Source of the DNA: Pyxidicoccus sp. MSG2
GTDB lineage: Bacteria; Myxococcota; Myxococcia; Myxococcales; Myxococcaceae
Assembly (NCBI RefSeq): GCF_026626705.1
Contig: NZ_JAPNKC010000001.1
Span: 10,812,001 to 10,876,000, forward strand
Length of the DNA stretch: 64,000 bases
Direction of reading: 5' to 3'
Shown here: positions 36,831 through 47,736 of the stretch, piece by piece
How the letters are laid out: every line of letters begins with the position of its first letter
Position numbering within the stretch: position 1 is the first letter of the stretch
Notes under the pieces: model-generated
Seen by the model: the letters and a program-made list of their open reading frames with translations, nothing else
Told to the model about the DNA's origin: nothing
Databases searched by the model: none
Made by a program: the position numbers and the translations under genes

Positions 36831-38692
36831 GGCGTCCCTTCCTCCGCCGAGGGCTCGGCGACCTTCACGATGTTGAACTCGACGCGGCGGTTGTTCTCGC
36901 GTCCCTTCGCCGTCTGGTTGGTGTCCACCGGCTTCGTCTCGCCGTGGCCCACCGCCTCCAGCCGCTCCGTGGCGATGCCCGCCTTCACCAGGAAGGCCTT
37001 CACGTTGTTGGCGCGGCGCTGGGACAGGTCCAGGTTCTTCTCGTCGGCGCCTTGGTCGTCCGTGTGTCCCTCCACGCGCACCCGCTCCAGCTGCGGGTTG
37101 GCCTTGAGCACCGACGCCACCTGCGCCAGCAGCGGGTAGGACTTCGCGAGGATGACGTCCTTGCCCGTGGCGAAGTACACCTTGTCGAGGATGACGATGC
37201 GCGAGCCTTGCACGTGCACCTGCGTCTTCCCCTTGTCCGGGCACCCGTCGTCGTCCTTCACGCCGTTGATGACCTCGGCCTCCAGCGGGCACGCGTCCGC
37301 AGCGTCCGCGATGCCGTCGCGGTCATTGTCCGCCTCCGGGCAGCCATCGCCGTCCTCGAAGCCGTCCAGGTCCTCGGGCGCCTTCGGGCACCGGTCCTCG
37401 ATGTCCAGCAGCCCGTCCCCGTCCGAGTCCACCGCCCCGGGCGGCAGCGCCAGCGGCGCGGGAGGCGCGACAGGTTGGCCATTCGCCGCCACCGGCTCCC
37501 AGGCCCTCGGGTCGTCGGGGCAGCCGTCCGCGTCCTCGAAGCCGTTGCGCGTCTCCGCCTCGCCCGGGCACACGTCCGGGCCGTCGAGGATGCCGTCGCC
37601 GTCGTCGTCCGCGTCGAGGCAGCCATCCTCGTCCTGGAAGCCGTCGAAGTCCTCGGGCCCCAGCGCGCAGCCAGGCGTGGCCACCACGGAGGTGGACGGC
37701 GAGGGCGTCCACGCCAGCCCCGCGAGCACGCGGAACCCCGGCGTGCCATAGCCCCGGGTGAGGCCCGGCCCGGCGCCCACGTGCGCGGCCAGCCCTTCCT
37801 GGAAGCGGTACTTCAGCGCGGCGAGCAGCTCCAGCGGGCGCTCCTCCGTGTTCGTCTCCTTCAGCCCCAGCGCGCCCGCGAGCGACGCCTCCGCGGCCAG
37901 CTTCTGCGTCAGCGGCACTTCCGCGCCCACGCCGTACGCCAGCTCGTTGCCCACGCGCAGGTTGCGCAGTTGCGCCTCGCGCCGCAGGTTGAGGCCCACG
38001 TTGGCCAGCAGCCGCAGCGACGTGCCGGCCCACTCGGCCACCAGTCGCGGCTGGAAGGTCAGCCCGTCCGCGCCCAGGTACTTCGAGCCCCCCGCCGTGG
38101 GCAGCGTCACCGGCGCCGCCAGGGCCAGGTGCAGGCCGCCCCCGGTGGACAGCAGCCGCACCTTGGGCACCAGCCGCAAGTCACCCACACCCGTGGCCTT
38201 CACGCCGTTGGCGAGACTCGGGGCGACGGCGCCGGCCGGCTCGGACGTGGTGGTGGAGACGGGCAGCGACATGCCCAGCTCCAGCCTGTCGTAGAGGGCG
38301 ATGGCGCCCATGACGTCCACCGTGAGCTGGCTGTCGACGATGCGGTAGACGAACGTGTCCTGGCGCGGGTCCAGCAGGTTGAGCGGGTCGTCCGAGTAGT
38401 TGAGGGACACCCCCAGGTTCCAGCCCAGGTGCGGCCCCACGCGCGCGCCGTGCAGGCCGAGCACGTCGAACGAGCCCGGGCCCGGCTTGTACTGCTGCAC
38501 GTCGATGGCCTGCGACGCCGCCGGCTGGGCCAGGGCCACGCCGCCGGGCACCACGAGCGACAGCACCAGTCCCACCAGCGCCGCGGCCCGCCGCCTCAGC
38601 CCGCGCCACCTCAGGGAGAACGAGGCGATGGAGCCCACGTCCGTGGTGTCGGGGGGCATTGCTTCTGTATCAGGGGTGCAGTGGCCATCCAT
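36827..38692 (-). CDS. OmpA-family outer membrane protein with TSP3 repeats
   Basis: A 621-residue protein. ATG 38692 lies four bases after the preceding response-regulator gene; ATG 38659 is an alternative. A signal peptide is visible at about 30-57 (basic RWRGLRRR then AAALVGLVLSLVV and ALA). A beta-barrel-like domain spans 60-345, then come about four thrombospondin type-3 Ca repeats (345-485: D-E-D-G-C-L-D-A-D-D-D-G-D-G-I-L and similar). The last 120 residues are an OmpA peptidoglycan-binding domain (V-E-G-H-T-D-D-Q-G, L-S-x-R-R-A, N-R-R-V-E-F). It should anchor the outer membrane to the cell wall. It is co-transcribed with the FecR gene. Confidence 0.9.
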   Translation of the reverse strand: MDGHCTPDTEAMPPDTTDVGSIASFSLRWRGLRRRAAALVGLVLSLVVPGGVALAQPAASQAIDVQQYKPGPGSFDVLGLHGARVGPHLGWNLGVSLNYSDDPLNLLDPRQDTFVYRIVDSQLTVDVMGAIALYDRLELGMSLPVSTTTSEPAGAVAPSLANGVKATGVGDLRLVPKVRLLSTGGGLHLALAAPVTLPTAGGSKYLGADGLTFQPRLVAEWAGTSLRLLANVGLNLRREAQLRNLRVGNELAYGVGAEVPLTQKLAAEASLAGALGLKETNTEERPLELLAALKYRFQEGLAAHVGAGPGLTRGYGTPGFRVLAGLAWTPSPSTSVVATPGCALGPEDFDGFQDEDGCLDADDDGDGILDGPDVCPGEAETRNGFEDADGCPDDPRAWEPVAANGQPVAPPAPLALPPGAVDSDGDGLLDIEDRCPKAPEDLDGFEDGDGCPEADNDRDGIADAADACPLEAEVINGVKDDDGCPDKGKTQVHVQGSRIVILDKVYFATGKDVILAKSYPLLAQVASVLKANPQLERVRVEGHTDDQGADEKNLDLSQRRANNVKAFLVKAGIATERLEAVGHGETKPVDTNQTAKGRENNRRVEFNIVKVAEPSAEEGTP

Positions 38693-38696
38693 ATGC

Positions 38697-39074
38697 TCAC
38701 CGCTCCGGAGTGAGGAGTTGGGACACGTGCCGGGCCAGTGCCGGCAGCGGTTGCGGCTTGGGCAGTACCAGATCCACCCCCAATCCGCGCGCCTTCTCGG
38801 CGAGCTCCTGCGAGGCGAACGCGGTGAGCAGCACCACCCGTGTGTCCGGAGAGAAGCGGCGCACGAAGTCCGCCAGCATCAGCCCTTCCTCGGACTGCGT
38901 CCCGCTCAGGCGCAAGTCGCTGATGACCAGGTCGTAGCGACCCGTCGTCATCAAATCGAGCGCCTCGTCGAGCGCCTGGGCCGAGTCCACCCGGTAACCG
39001 GCGCTGGCGAAGAACTGCCCCAGCACCCAGCAGAGGGCTGATTCGTCATCGACTATCAGGAGGTTCCGGGACAC
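38697..39074 (-). CDS. Single-domain response regulator
   Basis: A 125-residue stand-alone receiver with Asp9-Asp10, phospho-acceptor Asp53 (LVISDLRLSG), Thr84 (LLTAF) and Lys106 (VLPKP). It lacks an output domain, so it must work by protein contact, as a phosphorelay intermediate. It is encoded four bases before the OmpA-type gene and 108 bases after the NtrC-type regulator gene, all on the minus strand. Confidence 0.88.
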   Translation of the reverse strand: MSRNLLIVDDESALCWVLGQFFASAGYRVDSAQALDEALDLMTTGRYDLVISDLRLSGTQSEEGLMLADFVRRFSPDTRVVLLTAFASQELAEKARGLGVDLVLPKPQPLPALARHVSQLLTPER

Positions 39075-39182
39075 GCCCGGGCCGTCAGCAAGCTCGGGGC
39101 CAGGGTCCGAAGCGCCCCCGACGCCTTGAAATTTCCGGTACTTGCGCGGCGAGCCCGGGCTGCCTGCCCCGGCCTGTCCAGG

Positions 39183-42664
<3,482 letters not shown>

Positions 42665-42757
42665 ACGGTGCGAGTGCGGGCGCGGGAGCCTAAACCGGAT
42701 TGAGGCTCAGGACTCTTGCAACGAGGCCTGGTGGCCGATACCCCGGTGGCTGGGCAC

Positions 42758-43441
42758 TCAAGGTGCCGAGGGTTGTTCCGCACCCGCCTGCCTCTCCAGC
42801 GACGCTAGCGTCAGCAACTCCCGCACCTCCTCATCCGAGGTCTGTGCGAAGTCGCGGTACCACAGGCCCACGGCGTAGAAGGGCCGCGGCCGACGGACAC
42901 AGAGGACCTCGTCCGCCTCCTCCGCCAGGTCCTCGCACGACTCGACGGCACCCACCGGCACGGCGACCACGATGCGGGCGGGCTCCTGCTGACGGAGCGC
43001 GGCCACCGCGGCGCGCATGGTGGTGCCCGTGGCCAGGCCGTCGTCCACCAGGATGACGTTGCGCCCGCGCACGTCCGGGGGAGGGCGCCCATCGCGGTAC
43101 TTCACCTCCCGTCGCTGGAGCTCCACTCCCTCGCGCTCCGCCGTCGCGTCGATTTCCCCCCGCGAGATGCCCAGCTCCTCCACCACCTCGCGGTTGATGA
43201 TGCGCATCCCTCCGGAGGCGATGGCCCCCATCGCCAGCTCCTCATGCGAGGGCGCGCCCAGCTTGCGCACGAGGAACACGTCGAGCGGCACGCCCAGCGC
43301 TTTCGCGACCTCGTAGGCGACAGGCACGCCGCCCCTCGGCAACGCCAGCACCACCGTGTCCGGCCGATGCGTGTACTGGCGGAGGAGGCCCGCGAGCTCA
43401 CGGCCTCCCTCGTAACGGTCCAGGAACTCGGGCCCTCGCAT
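42758..43441 (-). CDS. Phosphoribosyltransferase-family protein
   Basis: A 227-residue protein with the type I PRTase PRPP loop V-I-L-V-D-D-G-L-A-T-G-T-T-M at about residues 129-142. The N-terminal part (FLDRYEGGRELAGLL, V-L-A-L-P-R-G-G-V-P-V-A, V-R-K-L-G-A-P) is the layout of a widespread group of uncharacterised bacterial phosphoribosyltransferases, sometimes fused to hydrolases in other species. The substrate base is unknown. It is followed by the kinase gene after 93 bases and is preceded by a stretch with a possible promoter. Confidence 0.88.
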   Translation of the reverse strand: MRGPEFLDRYEGGRELAGLLRQYTHRPDTVVLALPRGGVPVAYEVAKALGVPLDVFLVRKLGAPSHEELAMGAIASGGMRIINREVVEELGISRGEIDATAEREGVELQRREVKYRDGRPPPDVRGRNVILVDDGLATGTTMRAAVAALRQQEPARIVVAVPVGAVESCEDLAEEADEVLCVRRPRPFYAVGLWYRDFAQTSDEEVRELLTLASLERQAGAEQPSAP

Positions 43442-43535
43442 GTTCCGCTCCTTCCGTCCCCGCCTCGGGACGAACCTCCCTCGAAGAAACTGGGCACCTC
43501 ATGATGGAGGGGGAACGGCTCCCGAGCGCACGCGG

Positions 43536-43754
43536 CTATGCGATGATCTCCGGCCTGCCCGGCGTGGTGGGCATCGGCGGGTCGTGGATGCCGGGCGGAG
43601 TGATGTCCGGAGGTTGGGGCGGCTCGATTTCCGGCGGAGCGCGCGTGGGCGGCTCGATTTCCGGAGGCTGGCGTGTGGGTGGCTCGCGCTCGGGCGTCGG
43701 GTTCGGCTCCGGGTTCTTCATGGGTGCCCCAGGCGTGGTCTGCGGTCCAGCCAT
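43536..43754 (-). CDS. Small proline-rich protein
   Basis: A 72-residue protein with about one third proline, containing the internal repeat R-(Q/A)-P-P-E-I-E-P-P. No signal peptide or helix is seen, so it should be extended and disordered. ATG 43754 follows GAGGAG at about nine bases on the minus strand, which favours this strand over the overlapping glycine-rich plus-strand frame at 43501-43845. Similar short Pro-rich hypothetical proteins occur in many proteobacteria. Function is unknown. Confidence 0.55.
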   Translation of the reverse strand: MAGPQTTPGAPMKNPEPNPTPEREPPTRQPPEIEPPTRAPPEIEPPQPPDITPPGIHDPPMPTTPGRPEIIA

Positions 43755-43985
43755 GCGTCGTGTCTCCTCGCTCCATCAGAGGTCCAACAGCCCGTTCACC
43801 TTGGGCACGCCCAGGCAGGCGGGCACCGTCCCCGTCGCCCACTGAACGAGCGGCCCTCGCCTGGCTGGCTGCTCGGGAGCCGGGGCGCCAGCGCCACACC
43901 GCGCGGCTCCTGCCACCGAGGGAACCAACCGCCACCCGTGCCCCCGGCCTCGGAGCAGGCAGGCGCTCTGCTACAGTCCGCCACC

Positions 43986-45125
43986 ATGCGCGCATGGTTG
44001 AGCTGGGTGGTCCTGTTCTGCGCCCTGGGTACTCCGGCCCTGGGCGTCACGGTGGAGAAGGTACCCCGGCCTCCACGGGGCACCTGGGCGGTGGACCACA
44101 CGTCCACCCGCGTCCTCACGCAGGAGACGAAGGCGGAGGTGGAGCGGATTGCCACCGAGCTGAACGACCGAGGGCTCGGCCAGCTCGCGGTGGTGGTGGT
44201 GGACACCACGTCGGGACGCCCCTCGCGTGAGTTCGCGCTGGACCTCTTCAACCGGTGGGGCATCGGCCATGCCGGGCGGGACGACGGCGTGCTCCTCTTC
44301 GTCGCGCTGAACGACCGCAAGGCGGAGATCATCCTCGGAGACGGAGTGGATGAGCCCGCCGACGAGCAGGCCAGCGACGCGGTGATGGCAGAGGGCATCG
44401 TCCCCGGCTTCAAGCGTCGCGACCCGAACTCCGCCGTGCGCGAGGGCGCGAGGGGCTTGAAGGCGCTCATCGAAAACTCGAGCCTGAACAATCCCGGCGC
44501 GGCAGCCCCGAGCACAGAGCCGCAGGCCGTCACGGACGCCGTCCCTGACACGGGAGCCCAGGGCTTCACTCCGGAACCGGAGATGTACCGTCCGGAGGAG
44601 TCCGACTCCCCGTCGGGCCTCGGCTTCGTCGCGGGAGGCGCGGGCGTGCTCGGCGCTGCGGGTCTGGCCGGCCGTGCCGTCTACCGCCGTCGCCCGCGCA
44701 AGTGCGGCACGTGTGGCACCCCCCGGGTACGGCTCGACGAGCGCGCTGATGACGACCACCTCGACCAGGGCCAGCGACTCGAGGAGTCGATGGGCTCGGT
44801 GGACTACGACGTCTGGTGGTGCGGCCCGTGCGAGGACGCGCTCGTGGACCGCTATGGTGCGCTGTTCACCAGCCACGTGCGCTGCGACAGGTGCAAGTAC
44901 GTCACGGTCAAGAAGACGAGCCGGACCCTGCGCGCCGCGACGTATGACCATGGCGGCGAGGTGGAGGTGACGCGCAACTGCCACCACTGCCACCACACCT
45001 CCACGTCGCGCCACTCCACGCCCCGGCGCACCCGGTCCAGCTCGTCCTCCTCCAGTTCGAGCCGCAGCAGCTCCTCGTTCGGAGGCGGGCGCTCCTCGGG
45101 AGGTGGCTCCAGCGGAAGCTGGTAG
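43986..45125 (+). CDS. TPM-domain protein with zinc-ribbon-like C-terminus
   Basis: A 379-residue protein. ATG 43986 gives a signal peptide (MRAWLSWVVLFCALGTPALG). A TPM domain follows at about 35-165 (L-A-V-V-V-V-D-T-T, L-F-N-R-W-G-I-G, D-D-G-V-L-L-F-V-A, E-I-I-L-G-D-G-V). One membrane helix is near 215-232. The C-terminal half has paired cysteines (CGTCG, WCGPC, CDRC, CHHCHH) that could bind zinc, and the tail is a Ser/Gly run ending GGGSSGSW, typical of TPM membrane proteins. It probably acts at the envelope in protein quality control; the family's biochemistry is unclear. Confidence 0.82.
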   Translation: MRAWLSWVVLFCALGTPALGVTVEKVPRPPRGTWAVDHTSTRVLTQETKAEVERIATELNDRGLGQLAVVVVDTTSGRPSREFALDLFNRWGIGHAGRDDGVLLFVALNDRKAEIILGDGVDEPADEQASDAVMAEGIVPGFKRRDPNSAVREGARGLKALIENSSLNNPGAAAPSTEPQAVTDAVPDTGAQGFTPEPEMYRPEESDSPSGLGFVAGGAGVLGAAGLAGRAVYRRRPRKCGTCGTPRVRLDERADDDHLDQGQRLEESMGSVDYDVWWCGPCEDALVDRYGALFTSHVRCDRCKYVTVKKTSRTLRAATYDHGGEVEVTRNCHHCHHTSTSRHSTPRRTRSSSSSSSSSRSSSSFGGGRSSGGGSSGSW

Positions 45126-45172
45126 CCGCGCCCTGAAGTTGCCCCGTTTGCGCGCCCGAGCGAGGACAGACC

Positions 45173-46201
45173 GTGGAATCCCGACACCTCTCCGCACCCG
45201 CCTGGTCGGCGTTCAAATCCTGGCTGCTCAAGTTGCACGGCGTTCCCATCTCCCACCTCCGGCTCCTGACCGGCGGCTGTCCGGCGGAGGAGTTGCCCGC
45301 GCTCGCGAAGGAGCTCAAGCGCGTGCGGGCCGACTTCAAGAAGCGCCCCAACGAGGTCTCGGCCCCCGCGGACGAGCGCCTCCGGACGGACTACGCGGCG
45401 CTCGGAGTGCCCTGGTCCGCGTGGAGCGAGGTGGCGCGCGAGGTGCAGCGTGACCTGAAGCGCAAACGGTACGCGCGCTGGACGGGGGCAGATGCGCTCG
45501 AGTTCCCCGAGGGGCCTTGTGCCGAGGACCTGGTGACCGTGTTGTTGTTCGGAGGCGTGGAGCAGGCACGCCCCCATCTGCTGCGCCGCGCGTCGCTCGC
45601 CGCGGGCTCGCTCGAGGCGCTGTGGTGCCGCTGGCTGGCGGGTGAGCCGCTCGAACCCGAGACGCTGCGCGCGTTCGCGGGTGCGCCGGAGCGACTCGCA
45701 GAGCCCCTCTACACTCCAGGCCTCGATGAGGTGCTGCCGCTGTTCTTCGTCGAGCCCGACCCCGCACGCGCCGAGCAGGCGCTGGAAGTCGCCTCGGCCC
45801 AGACGGGCTCGTCCCGGTCGCAACCGTTGATGGACTTCCTGCGCTCCCTGGTCGGTCTGTGGCGTCGGGACACTTCGGTGGAGGAGGTGAGGACGCGCTT
45901 CGATACGTTTGTCGCGACCGTCTCGCCCTCCGGGGTTGCCCATCTGAGCGCGCCCGCCTATCTGTATGGCCGATACATCGAGGCACTCCCTCCGCACGCG
46001 CTGCTGGAACGGGTGGGCTCGCGTCTCGAGCGCATCGCCGTGCCAGCCCGGGTTGCCGATGTCCAGCCCGTCATGGAGGCCCTCGCCGCGCTCGAGGAGT
46101 TGACGGCCATGGGCCTGGGCCTCCGCGTGGAGCAGCGGCCCGGCGATGTTCTGCTCTCCGCACAGGAGCCGGAGACTGGGGGCGGGGGCGAGTTCCTGTA
46201 G
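45173..46201 (+). CDS. Unknown protein; source of a duplicated fragment
   Basis: A 342-residue protein starting at GTG 45173. The N-terminal 120 residues are charged and helical (L-A-K-E-L-K-R-V-R-A-D-F-K-K-R and R-E-V-Q-R-D-L-K-R-K-R-Y-A-R-W-T-G), and the rest is a leucine-rich helical array. No signal peptide, membrane segment or catalytic motif is seen, and I do not recognise the family. Codons for residues about 10-121 (45201-45536) recur almost identically at 57242-57577, truncated. The gene follows the TPM-domain gene by 47 bases. Confidence 0.8.
   Translation: MESRHLSAPAWSAFKSWLLKLHGVPISHLRLLTGGCPAEELPALAKELKRVRADFKKRPNEVSAPADERLRTDYAALGVPWSAWSEVAREVQRDLKRKRYARWTGADALEFPEGPCAEDLVTVLLFGGVEQARPHLLRRASLAAGSLEALWCRWLAGEPLEPETLRAFAGAPERLAEPLYTPGLDEVLPLFFVEPDPARAEQALEVASAQTGSSRSQPLMDFLRSLVGLWRRDTSVEEVRTRFDTFVATVSPSGVAHLSAPAYLYGRYIEALPPHALLERVGSRLERIAVPARVADVQPVMEALAALEELTAMGLGLRVEQRPGDVLLSAQEPETGGGGEFL
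45201..45536 (+). repeat. 336-bp direct repeat, left copy
   Basis: This stretch matches 57242-57577 without gaps, with seven mismatches counted by eye (about 98 percent identity). The left copy lies within an intact gene, so it is the likely parent. The copies start 12,041 bases apart and face the same way. Confidence 0.9.
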
Positions 46202-46281
46202 CGCTGCCGTATGCGATCCCTCTGACTGCCCCCTTCTTCAAAGGTGGGTGAAAGTCGAATGCCTTCGAGGCGCGCGCAGGC

Positions 46282-47502
46282 TCAGTCGGTTGAGGTCGAG
46301 ACGAACTCGATGCACGAGGTGGGCAGTCCGGAGTCGGGCCGAGGGGCGACCAGCCTTGTAGGAAGCTGTTCGGTCGTGCAGCAGCGTTCGAGATAGGCAA
46401 TCACCCGCCTGCCTTCGTCGCTGTCCGCGGACACGTGTATCGGCTCGTTGGCCGGATTGATGATCGCGGGCAGGAAGCCGGCGGAGATGCGCCCGGACGG
46501 CGCGATGTGGATCACCGCCGCGCCGGTCAGCCTGGAATCCGGGTGAAACGGCAGCAGTGGGTAGCCCTCCCGCGGGCGAATCATGTACTCGCCGAACTTG
46601 CGAGCCCATGCCGCCATCTCTTCCGGCCGTCCCACGCCCAGGTAACCGTCTTTCGCGAGGCGCTCAGCCAGGTTCGGCAGGTCGAACACATAGTGTCCCA
46701 GACCGTAGAAGATGGGTTTTCCGGAATGGAACTCGACACCGCGGAGCATGTGATGATGGTGGCCCACGACGACGTCGGCCCCGTTATCGATGGCGAGCCG
46801 GGCCGTCCGTCGTTCGTGGTCGGTCAGCGAGAACGGCACGGTGGAGTCACCCCAGTGGAAGCTGGCGACGACGATGTCTGCCTTCGCGCGTGCTTCGGTG
46901 AGGCTTTTGATGAACGCCTTCTGGTCCTCGACCAGCGGCTCGGTGCTCACCACGGGGGCCATGCCCGGATTCCATACGTTCAGATCCACGGGAGTGTATC
47001 GGGTGTGTGCACGGAAGGGAGCCAGACCGGGGACACCCGGGCGCGCCTCATGGCCGTAGGGAAACACGGAGCTGAAAGCCAGGAAGGCCAGCCGTGTTCC
47101 ATTGCGCTCGAGATACACGGGCGCGGTGGCCTCCGCGAGATTCGCGCCCGCGCCCACCGTGGCGATGTCCAGGTCGGCCAGGGTCCGGCGCATGGACAGC
47201 AGCGCGGCATGTCCCCCATCGAGACTGTGGTTGTTGGCCAATGACATGATGTCGAAGCCCGCCCTGGCCAATGGGGCGGCGTTCGCCGCGGGCGCCGTGA
47301 GCGTCGAGCCGGCGCTCGGGGCACGGTGGATGTCGTCGCTGAAGACGCCCTCGCAGTTGCCGAAGACGACGTCACCGGAGCCCAGGACGTCGCGGGCGGA
47401 GTGGAAGGCCGTCGCCGGGTCGTCGCGGTCCACGAAGACATCGCCCACAGCGAGGATCGACAGCCCGAGTCCACCGGGATGAGCGATGTTGTTTGAGGCC
47501 AC
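46282..47502 (-). CDS. CapA-family metallophosphoesterase-like protein
   Basis: A 406-residue protein starting at GTG 47502 behind GGAG. Family features are I-L-A-V-G-D-V-F-V-D, F-G-N-C-E-G, D-I-M-S-L-A-N-N-H-S-L-D-G-G, V-A-S-F-H-W-G and V-V-V-G-H-H-H-H-M-L-R-G, the metal-site motifs of the CapA/PgsA (poly-gamma-glutamate synthesis) family. No signal peptide is seen, so it is probably cytosolic, unlike secreted CapA. It is divergent from the NRPS gene and may share its regulatory region (47503-47736). A role in the NRPS pathway is possible but unproven. Confidence 0.82.
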   Translation of the reverse strand: MASNNIAHPGGLGLSILAVGDVFVDRDDPATAFHSARDVLGSGDVVFGNCEGVFSDDIHRAPSAGSTLTAPAANAAPLARAGFDIMSLANNHSLDGGHAALLSMRRTLADLDIATVGAGANLAEATAPVYLERNGTRLAFLAFSSVFPYGHEARPGVPGLAPFRAHTRYTPVDLNVWNPGMAPVVSTEPLVEDQKAFIKSLTEARAKADIVVASFHWGDSTVPFSLTDHERRTARLAIDNGADVVVGHHHHMLRGVEFHSGKPIFYGLGHYVFDLPNLAERLAKDGYLGVGRPEEMAAWARKFGEYMIRPREGYPLLPFHPDSRLTGAAVIHIAPSGRISAGFLPAIINPANEPIHVSADSDEGRRVIAYLERCCTTEQLPTRLVAPRPDSGLPTSCIEFVSTSTD

Positions 47503-47736
47503 GGTTCACTCCGACATCCTGCGCGTATGCGTTCCTCGTGCCTTCTACCAGATGAGGGTGCTGCGGATGCTCATTCGCTGCAGGACAAAGCCCGGGGCGT
47601 CCGTGAGACAAGGGCCGGATCCATTCAAGGCTGTCGCAGTGGGTTTTCGCGTGTTAGTGGTCCGGGGAAGCGAGCTGTGCCGGACGGCCTCTCCGCGTGG
47701 CAGCCGCGACGTTTGTCATTGCTTCCAGGAGCTCCC

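Noticed and set aside
39075..39182. Sigma-54 promoter before the lone receiver gene
   Set aside because: A GG/GC pair with correct spacing can be found on the minus strand, but the -12 TTGC is absent, so the match is no better than chance at this GC content.
43501..43845. Glycine/Ser-rich plus-strand frame
   Set aside because: It overlaps the phosphoribosyltransferase upstream region and is antisense to a Pro-rich frame with a better ribosome site; kept only as an alternative.
46202..46281. Terminator between convergent genes near 46228-46252
   Set aside because: Only an imperfect CCCCCTT...AAGGTGGG pairing is seen, too weak to list as a terminator.
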